The position numbers and the translations under genes are program-made. DNA of 13,608 nt from Anammoximicrobium sp032229885. GTDB lineage: Bacteria > Planctomycetota > Planctomycetia > Pirellulales > Pirellulaceae. This document shows positions 8,382 to 13,608 of this stretch, in pieces. The stretch lies in assembly GCA_032229885.1 (NCBI GenBank), contig JAVYAJ010000421.1:1-13608 (forward strand), read 5' to 3'. Under the pieces are notes generated by a model, which was given only the letters and a program-made list of their open reading frames with translations, was not told the origin of the DNA and made no database searches. Within the stretch, counting starts at the first letter, position 1, and each line of letters begins with the position of its first letter.

Positions 8382-8418
8382 AAAACGCACCAGGCTTGTA
8401 GCGCGCGTGCGTTTTTTT
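8382..8418 (+). terminator. Intrinsic terminator of tRNA-Arg
   Basis: AAAACGCAC (8382-8390) and GTGCGTTTT (8407-8415) form a perfect 9-bp stem with a 16-base loop. The run of seven T ends at 8418. Its position shortly after the tRNA and its plus-strand T-tract fit termination of the tRNA transcript. Confidence 0.75.
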
Positions 8419-8458
8419 GTTTACACGGCTTTAGTCTACACGCCGTTTCTGTGTAAAC
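8419..8458. repeat. GTTTACAC/GTGTAAAC inverted repeat
   Basis: GTTTACAC (8419-8426) is repeated inverted as GTGTAAAC (8451-8458), with an inner GGC/GCC pair that would extend a hairpin. A third TGTAAAC occurs at 8365-8371, just after the tRNA. The spacing and symmetry could suit an operator for the following operon or a remnant of an inserted element. No protein evidence decides between these. Confidence 0.45.
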
Positions 8459-8849
8459 TTTGTGGAGAGAGCTGCCTGCCCTGGAAACGGCCGGTCATCA
8501 TGTCCAGGTGTGCCCAGGTGTGCCAATTCGAGCAACCGGTGCGTCTGGAACGACTCTGTTGCGCGGATCGCGGCGCCCGTGGGCGACTCGATTACCGCGG
8601 GCAGGCCGCCTGCCGCGCCCAGCCTACCGGGGCTTCGTCCAGCGGCTCGACCCGCGCCTGGACAGGGTTCCGGTGTTCGTCTGTTGGGCCACGCGACGAG
8701 CGACGAAGCCGCGGGGCACACGGCTCGCCCCGACGCCGCCGAAGTCGACCGGACGGTCCGGAGCGATCGGCGATGAACGGCGCCGCGGGGACCGGACAAC
8801 CGACTGGATACGGCTGCGATCACGATATCGAAACCAAGGGGGAATGCTT
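8459..8849 (+). other. Leader region upstream of the peptidase operon
   Basis: This stretch is open in the frame of the downstream gene back to 8460, but its translation is Arg/Pro-rich with no recognisable domain, and a signal peptide begins only at 8850. I treat it as an untranslated leader or spacer. It holds a perfect 10-bp tandem duplication, CAGGTGTGCC at 8505-8514 and 8515-8524. No convincing promoter was identified. Confidence 0.45.
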
Positions 8850-10838
8850 ATGCCAAGCCTATCTGCTGGCCGCCGTGTGTTGTGGGCGGCGGCCGTCGCG
8901 CTGTTGGTCGCGTGTCCGCTGCCGGGCGGCGAACCGGCGAAGCGCGAGGACATCAACGCCCAGTTTCGCAACCCGGACATAAACCAGTCCCTGAAGACCT
9001 TCGAGGGCGAGAGCCGCGAAATCAATCAAAAGCGCGACGAGATCCTGGCCGCGTGCGACCTGCGGCCCGGCTTGGACGTGGCGGACGTGGGCGCGGGCAC
9101 GGGCCTGTTCACGCGACTGATGGCCCCGCACGTGGCCCCCGGCCGCGTCTATGCCGCGGATATCTCGAAGAAGTTCATCGAGTACATCGCGCAGACGTCC
9201 CGCGAACAAAAGCTGACGAATGTCCAGGGCATCGTGTGCGCGGACACCGACACGGGGTTGGCCGCCGCCTCGGTCGATCGCGTGCTGATCTGCGACGCCT
9301 ATCATCATTTCGACACCCCGGAAAAGAATCTGGCCTCGATCCACCGCGCGTTGCGGCCCGGCGGGCGACTGGTGATCGTCGATTTCGAGAAGATCCCCGG
9401 CGTGACGCCCCAGTGGGTGATGAACCACGTTCGTCCCGACAAACAGAAGGTGATCCAGGAAGTGACCGCCGCCGGCTTCCAGTTCGTGGACGAGCCCCCC
9501 GAGACGATGAGCGGCCAGTACATCCTGCGATTTGAAAAGCCCATGAACCAGACGCCGCGCACCGGCGCTCGACGGATTTTCCCGTACCGAGTGGCCCAAG
9601 ACACGTTGCCCAACGGCTTGAAGACCATCGTCGTCACGATGGACAGCCCCGGGTTGGTGACCTATTGGAGCATCGTCCGCACCGGCAGCCGCGACGAGGT
9701 CGAACCGGGCCGCTCGGGGTTCGCCCATTTTTTCGAACACATGATGTTCCGCGGCACGAAGAAGTATCCCGGACCGGTGTTCGACGAGATCATCACGTCG
9801 CTGGGCGCCGACTGTAACGCCTTCACGACCGACGATTACACGGCCTACCACCTGACGTTCGCCAAGGAGGATTTGGAACGGGTCGTGGAGATCGAGAGCG
9901 ACCGCTTCCAGAACTTGAGCTACGAAGAACCCGCGTTTCAGACCGAGGCGGGCGCGGTGTACGGCGAGTATCGCAAAGGGATAACGCACCCGTTGGCCTT
10001 GCTGGACGAGAAGTTCCGCGACTTGGCCTACGACGTCCACACCTACAAACACACGACGATCGGTTTCGAGGCCGACATCAGGGCGATGCCCGAGGCCTAC
10101 GACTACAGCTTGGCGTTCTTCCAGCGTTTCTACCGGCCGGAAAATGTCGTCATCCTGGTCGTGGGCGACGCGTCCGCGCCCGATGTATTCGGACTCGTCC
10201 GCAAGTACTACAGTTCGTGGAAAAAGGGCTACGCGCCGCCGCACGTGACGCCCGAACCCGAACAGACGCACGAGCGAACCGGCGCCGTGACCTACCCCGG
10301 CCGGACGCTGCCCATCGCGCAGGTCTCGTACCAGGGCAGCGCGTTTGATCCCGACGACGCGGATTACGTCGGCGCAATGCTGCTGGTCGATCTGGCCTTC
10401 GGCGAAACCAGTCCGCTGTACAAGCGGTTGGTGTTGGACGAACAAAAGGTCCAGACCCTCGAGGCCTATGTGCCCATGAACCGCGACGCGTCCACCTTCG
10501 ACATCATGGCGATGGTCAAACAGCCCGAGGATCTGGACGGCGTGCGCGACGAGATCTATCGCACGCTCGAGCGCTTTCAAACCACGCCGGTCGAAGCCGA
10601 AAAACTGGCCCAATTGAAGCGGCGCCACAAATACGCGTTCCTCATGGCGCTGGACACCCCCGATCGCGTCGCGCAAGCCCTGTCGCGGCCCATCGCGCTG
10701 ACCGGCGGCGTGGAGTGCGTCGACCGCTTGTACGAAGCCCTCGAGCGGGCGACCGCCGACGATGTCCAGCGGGCGGCCCGCAAGTATTTCGTGTCGTCCC
10801 GGCGGACGGTGATGGTGCTCAGAGGAACGGAAGGATGA
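8850..10838 (+). CDS. Exported methyltransferase-M16 zinc peptidase fusion
   Basis: This 662-residue protein joins two domains in one frame. Residues 1-22 are a signal peptide ending in the lipobox LVAC (C22), so it is probably a lipoprotein. Residues about 50-230 are a class I SAM-dependent methyltransferase: motif I DVGAGTG (79-85), an acidic AADIS strand end, and the later GGRLVIVDFEK segment. Residues about 240-662 are an M16 (pitrilysin/processing-peptidase) unit with the inverted zinc motif HFFEH (H293, E296, H297) and a likely third ligand E373 in GEYRKG. The start at 8850 is preceded by AGGGGG at good spacing; an ATG at 8844 is too close to it. The domains meet at ...RFEKP-MNQTP..., where an in-frame ATG (9543) begins the peptidase-like part but lacks a ribosome site. 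The stop overlaps the next M16 gene as ATGA. The substrate is unknown. Confidence 0.85.
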   Translation: MPSLSAGRRVLWAAAVALLVACPLPGGEPAKREDINAQFRNPDINQSLKTFEGESREINQKRDEILAACDLRPGLDVADVGAGTGLFTRLMAPHVAPGRVYAADISKKFIEYIAQTSREQKLTNVQGIVCADTDTGLAAASVDRVLICDAYHHFDTPEKNLASIHRALRPGGRLVIVDFEKIPGVTPQWVMNHVRPDKQKVIQEVTAAGFQFVDEPPETMSGQYILRFEKPMNQTPRTGARRIFPYRVAQDTLPNGLKTIVVTMDSPGLVTYWSIVRTGSRDEVEPGRSGFAHFFEHMMFRGTKKYPGPVFDEIITSLGADCNAFTTDDYTAYHLTFAKEDLERVVEIESDRFQNLSYEEPAFQTEAGAVYGEYRKGITHPLALLDEKFRDLAYDVHTYKHTTIGFEADIRAMPEAYDYSLAFFQRFYRPENVVILVVGDASAPDVFGLVRKYYSSWKKGYAPPHVTPEPEQTHERTGAVTYPGRTLPIAQVSYQGSAFDPDDADYVGAMLLVDLAFGETSPLYKRLVLDEQKVQTLEAYVPMNRDASTFDIMAMVKQPEDLDGVRDEIYRTLERFQTTPVEAEKLAQLKRRHKYAFLMALDTPDRVAQALSRPIALTGGVECVDRLYEALERATADDVQRAARKYFVSSRRTVMVLRGTEG

Positions 10839-12331
10839 ACGCAACGATGGGGATACTCTGGATGATGGCCTCGATGGCCTTGACCGTGGATCGCGTGCCG
10901 GAAGCAAATGTGGTTTCCCTGCCGGTGGCCGGCGATCCGACCATCAGCTTCCGCCTCTGGTTTCGCGTCGGCTCGCAGAACGACCCGCCGGGCAAGGAAG
11001 GTTTGGCCGCGCTGACCGCGGCGATGCTGGCCGAGGCGTCTACGCGCCAAGAGCCTTACGAGCGGATCCTGGAGCGGCTGTACCCGATGGCCGCCAGCTA
11101 TGCGGCGTCGACGACCGTCGAGATGACCGTCCTGTCAGGGCGCACGCATCGCGACAACCTGGACGAATACTACCAGTTGCTCGTCCAAGCCGTGCTGTCG
11201 CCGGCGTTCCTGCAAGAGGATCTCGATCGCCTCAAGAGCGACGCCTTGAACTACCTGAAGAACATCCTGCGATACGCGAGCGATGAAGAACTGGGCAAGG
11301 CCGTGCTGTACCAAGAGGTCTTCGCGGGCACGCCTTACGGCCATCTTCCCGAGGGCGCCGTCGACGGCCTGCGGTCGATCACGCTCGACGATGTCCGTGA
11401 GTTCTACCAGCGATACTTCACCCGCGACAACGTGATCGTCGGGATCGGTGGAGGCTATCCCGACGATCTGCTCGACCGGCTGCGCGCGGATCTGGGGCGT
11501 TTGCCGCCGGGCCAACCACCAACCGTTCCACCTCCGACGCCGCGGCCCATCCACGGTTTGCAGGTCATGATCGTGGAAAAACCGGCCAGCGCCACCGCGA
11601 TCAGCCTCGGCTTCCCCCTGGATGTCCTTCGCGGCGCGCGCGACTGGTATGCCCTGGCGGTGGCCAACTCGTGGCTGGGCGAACACCGCAATTCCAGCAG
11701 TCATCTGTTCCAGGTGATCCGCGACCAACGCGGCTTGAACTATGGCGACTATTCCTACCTCGAGCATTTTCCCAACGGCGGCACGTTGACCAAGCCGCCG
11801 CAAAACGTCTGCCGACAACGGCAATTGTTCGAGATCTGGATCCGGCCGGTGCCCAACGAAGCGCGGCAGTTCGCGCTGCGGGCTGCGCTCCGCGAGCTCG
11901 ATCACCTGGTCGCTGCAGGCTTGACGGCCGAGCAATTCGAGCTGACCCGCAAGTTCCTGCACAACTACGTCCTGCACTATGCGCCGACCACCGACGAACG
12001 GTTGGGGTACGCGCTCGACGACCGTTTCTACAGCATCTCTGGCAGCCACCTCGACCATTTCCGACAGGCCATGACCGACGTGACCCTCGACGAGGTCAAC
12101 GCCGCCGTGAAACGCTACTTGCGGGCAGACAACCTGCGGATCGTGTTCGTCACCCCCGACGCCGAAGCGTTGAAGGCGGCCTTGGTGGCCGATGCGCCGA
12201 GCCCCATCAGCTATGCCACGCCCAAACCCGAAGCCCTGCTGGCCGAGGATCGCCAGATCAGCGCGTGGCCGTTGAAGATCCCGGCAGAAAACATCAAAAT
12301 CATCCCCGTGGACGAACTGTTCGTAAAATAA
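10835..12331 (+). CDS. M16 peptidase-family protein, inactive subunit
   Basis: This 498-residue protein is an M16-family homologue that appears to have lost catalysis. Where active members read HxxEH, it reads A59-L-T-A62-A63 within GLAALTAAML (residues 56-65), so both histidines and the glutamate are alanine. The C-terminal half keeps the RGLNYG..Y segment (R299, Y303), a region that in M16 partner subunits helps bind substrate. M16B enzymes commonly work as a zinc-bearing subunit plus a non-catalytic one, so I infer that this is the partner of the fusion protein encoded just upstream. A short hydrophobic N-terminus (MGILWMMASMAL) suggests export. The ATG at 10835 forms an ATGA overlap with the preceding stop and has AGAGGA eight bases upstream. 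A Pro-rich linker (PPGQPPTVPPPTPRP) joins the two halves. Confidence 0.85.
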   Translation: MNATMGILWMMASMALTVDRVPEANVVSLPVAGDPTISFRLWFRVGSQNDPPGKEGLAALTAAMLAEASTRQEPYERILERLYPMAASYAASTTVEMTVLSGRTHRDNLDEYYQLLVQAVLSPAFLQEDLDRLKSDALNYLKNILRYASDEELGKAVLYQEVFAGTPYGHLPEGAVDGLRSITLDDVREFYQRYFTRDNVIVGIGGGYPDDLLDRLRADLGRLPPGQPPTVPPPTPRPIHGLQVMIVEKPASATAISLGFPLDVLRGARDWYALAVANSWLGEHRNSSSHLFQVIRDQRGLNYGDYSYLEHFPNGGTLTKPPQNVCRQRQLFEIWIRPVPNEARQFALRAALRELDHLVAAGLTAEQFELTRKFLHNYVLHYAPTTDERLGYALDDRFYSISGSHLDHFRQAMTDVTLDEVNAAVKRYLRADNLRIVFVTPDAEALKAALVADAPSPISYATPKPEALLAEDRQISAWPLKIPAENIKIIPVDELFVK

Positions 12332-12345
12332 CAGGAGCCTCACCC

Positions 12346-13047
12346 ATGAGATGCTGTGCCGTCTGCTTTGCTCCAGCCCACCGCGCGGCCTGGATCGTCG
12401 GATGTGTTTGGGGAGCGTTCACTGCGATGACGTTGTGGGCCAGCGCGGCCGACAACGTGCCGCCGCCGGGCTTCACCGCGCTGTTCAACGGCAAGGATCT
12501 GAGCGGATGGAAGGGGCTGGTCGCCAATCCGCCCGCGCGGGCCAAGATGACGCCCGAACGGTTGGCCGAGGCGCAAGCCAAGGCCGACGAGCGCGCTCGG
12601 CAGCACTGGAAGGTGGAGGATGGCGTGATCGTGTTCGACGGCAAGGGCTCGAACCTGTGCACGGTCAAGGATTATGCCAACTTCGAGCTGCTGGTCGATT
12701 GGAAGATCGAACCCCATGGCGACAGTGGCATCTACCTGCGAGGCAGCCCTCAAGTCCAGATCTGGGCCGCGGCCATCGGCTCGGGCGGGTTGTACAACAA
12801 CCAGAAACACCCCAGCCGGCCGCTGAAGGCCGCCGACAAGCCGGCCGGCCAGTGGAACACCTTCCGCATCAAGATGGTGGGAGACAAGGTCTCGGTGTGG
12901 CTCAATGACGAACTGGTGGTCGGCGACGTGGTGATGGAAAACTACTGGGAGCGTGACAAGTCGATCTACCCCGCAGGTTCAATCGAACTCCAAAACCACG
13001 GCAGCACGCTGTACTTCAAAAACATCTTCGTGCGCGACCTGCCGTAA
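12346..13047 (+). CDS. Secreted DUF1080 (3-keto-disaccharide hydrolase-like) protein
   Basis: This 233-residue protein is an exported DUF1080 domain protein (PF06439, also named 3-keto-disaccharide hydrolase). The family is very abundant in planctomycetes and adopts a concanavalin/glucanase-like fold. Residues 1-34 form a signal peptide with likely cleavage at ASA|AD. The mature protein opens with GFTALFNGKDLSGWKG (about 41-56), a family hallmark. It then has HWKVEDGVIVFDG, a DSGIYLRG strand, QWNTFRIKMVGDKVSVWLN, and ends with the typical SIELQNHGSTLYFKNIFVRDL. A Lys/Ala/Glu-rich helical insert (about 60-85) sits early in the domain. The ATG at 12346 has AGGAG eight bases upstream and follows the M16 stop by 14 bp, so it is probably co-transcribed. 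A role in processing sugars or binding glycans is a family-level inference; the exact substrate is unknown. Confidence 0.9.
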   Translation: MRCCAVCFAPAHRAAWIVGCVWGAFTAMTLWASAADNVPPPGFTALFNGKDLSGWKGLVANPPARAKMTPERLAEAQAKADERARQHWKVEDGVIVFDGKGSNLCTVKDYANFELLVDWKIEPHGDSGIYLRGSPQVQIWAAAIGSGGLYNNQKHPSRPLKAADKPAGQWNTFRIKMVGDKVSVWLNDELVVGDVVMENYWERDKSIYPAGSIELQNHGSTLYFKNIFVRDLP

Positions 13048-13170
13048 GGAGCGCAGGAAAACAACTTCGGATGATTTCGGGTTGATTCGCTCGAGAGTCA
13101 TCCGAGCGATGGCGACCAATGGTTGGCCGGATACATCGAGAGATTCTGCTACGAGGCAACCACGAATCGA

Positions 13171-13306
13171 TCGCAACTCGAACCGTCAGCGCGGGACCCA
13201 TCGTAACCCGAAGCGTCAGCGAAGGATCGGGGCGGCGCGGCTTGAATCCACCTTTGCAGGTTCCTGCAGGGATCGTTCAGTTCCCCGCTGACGCTTCGGG
13301 TTACGG
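13171..13306. repeat. Planctomycete-type GTCAGCG repeats with 20-bp inverted arms
   Basis: Two direct copies with a 30-bp period are visible: 13171-13196 (diverged) and 13201-13226. The second copy contains CGTAACCCGAAGCGTCAGCG (13202-13221), whose exact reverse complement occurs at 13286-13305. The two arms form a perfect 20-bp stem with a 64-base spacer. From memory, sequences around CCCGAAGCGTCAGCG are dispersed in many planctomycete genomes; the copy number in this genome cannot be judged from one window. Confidence 0.8.
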
Positions 13307-13505
13307 TCCGGTGCGACTTGCTCGCTAAAGAGCTACCTGTCTGAAAAAGTGAAGTCGTTTTTCACGCGGTCTTAACGCGGGCTAGCTCCCGCAAACCAGG
13401 CGTGTACTGTATAGACCGGTGTACCAGATGCGCGCACGATACGGACTAAGACTTCAACGGCCAATAGCACGCGGTCGGGCAGCCCCGTTTGGACGCTGAC
13501 TCCTC

Positions 13506-13565
13506 TTGGCCGAAGGCCATATTCATCCAGGCCGCGGTGACACGTTGATGTTGGCCTTCGGCCAA
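13506..13565. repeat. Pair of REP-like palindromes
   Basis: TTGGCCGAAGGCCA (13506-13519) and TTGGCCTTCGGCCAA (13551-13565) are each self-complementary hairpins with three-base loops. They are also inverted copies of each other, so a larger cruciform is possible. The arrangement resembles paired REP units (REPINs), which elsewhere are mobilised by RAYT transposases. No transposase gene is in the window. Confidence 0.65.
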
Positions 13566-13588
13566 CACGGTTGTTATCATCTCTGACT

Positions 13589-13607
13589 CCTGGGGCGTTG
13601 CCCCAGG
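13589..13607. repeat. 8-bp-stem hairpin at the window end
   Basis: CCTGGGGC-GTT-GCCCCAGG forms a perfect 8-bp stem with a three-base loop, ending one base before the window does. It lies 24 bp after the REP-like pair and is probably part of the same repeat block. No T-tract is visible, so it is not called a terminator. Confidence 0.6.
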
Positions 13608-13608
13608 C

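Larger units (their letters stand above)
13048..13608. other. 561-bp gene-free, repeat-rich right edge
   Basis: No coding region was supported after the DUF1080 gene. The stretch is dominated by repeats and hairpins, the main ones listed separately. In addition, TGAAAAA (13342-13348) pairs with TTTTTCA (13358-13364), and GCGGG (13377-13381) with CCCGC (13388-13392). Such clusters are typical of intergenic REP-like DNA. No clear terminator for the plus-strand operon was identified, although one of these hairpins may serve. Confidence 0.55.

Noticed and set aside
7989..8390. Minus-strand frame containing ARPVGFEPTTCGLE
   Set aside because: This peptide is the well-known false translation of the antisense strand of a tRNA gene; the tRNA-Arg explains the sequence.
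8274..8460. Integrative element attached at tRNA-Arg
   Set aside because: No integrase and no direct repeat of the tRNA 3' end were found in the window.
8460..8849. N-terminal extension of the methyltransferase-M16 fusion
   Set aside because: A signal peptide with a good ribosome site begins at 8850, and the upstream translation is low-complexity and Arg/Pro-rich.
8859..10907. Long minus-strand open frame (682 codons)
   Set aside because: It is antisense to the methyltransferase-M16 gene, is rich in Arg, Gly, His and Asp, and has no recognisable motif.
11135..12343. Minus-strand open frame (402 codons)
   Set aside because: It is antisense to the second M16 gene and shows no family features.
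13171..13226. Start of a CRISPR array
   Set aside because: Only two diverged copies with a 30-bp period and no real spacers; a third copy is inverted, which does not fit an array.

Overview
This 13.6-kb, GC-rich window looks like a chromosomal segment from a planctomycete, most likely a Pirellulales-type bacterium. The evidence is a BBP7-family outer-membrane barrel protein, a secreted DUF1080 (3-keto-disaccharide hydrolase-like) protein, an exported M16 peptidase pair, and copies of a short repeat around CCCGAAGCGTCAGCG that I recall as common in planctomycete genomes. No marker gene fixes the species.

Left half (160-5881, minus strand): a complete, gap-free operon hoxE-hoxF-hoxU-hoxY-hoxH-hoxW for a bidirectional NAD(P)-linked [NiFe]-hydrogenase (group 3d type). 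HoxE, HoxF and HoxU form the diaphorase module, which oxidises or reduces NAD(H) through FMN and a chain of Fe-S clusters. HoxY and HoxH form the hydrogenase module. HoxW is the endopeptidase that trims the HoxH C-terminus after nickel insertion. Nearly all cluster and active-site ligands are visible, so the enzyme looks intact. Most junctions overlap or nearly touch; the exception is hoxF-hoxU, with a 154-bp gap.

Middle (5882-8849): a rho-independent terminator and a possible promoter lie between hoxE and an upstream minus-strand BBP7 barrel gene. Then follow about 630 bp without a convincing gene, a plus-strand tRNA-Arg(TCT) with its own terminator, and about 430 bp of leader before the next operon.

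Right half (8850-13047, plus strand): a three-gene, translationally coupled operon of exported proteins. The first gene encodes a lipoprotein-like fusion of a SAM-dependent methyltransferase and an M16 zinc peptidase. The second encodes an M16 homologue in which every zinc ligand position is alanine. The third encodes a secreted DUF1080 protein. The fusion and the active/inactive M16 pairing are the most unusual things in the window.

Right edge (13048-13608): no gene, but a cluster of repeats and hairpins (a 20-bp inverted repeat, REP-like palindromes and an 8-bp-stem hairpin at the very end). No CRISPR array, integrase, transposase or rRNA was seen.
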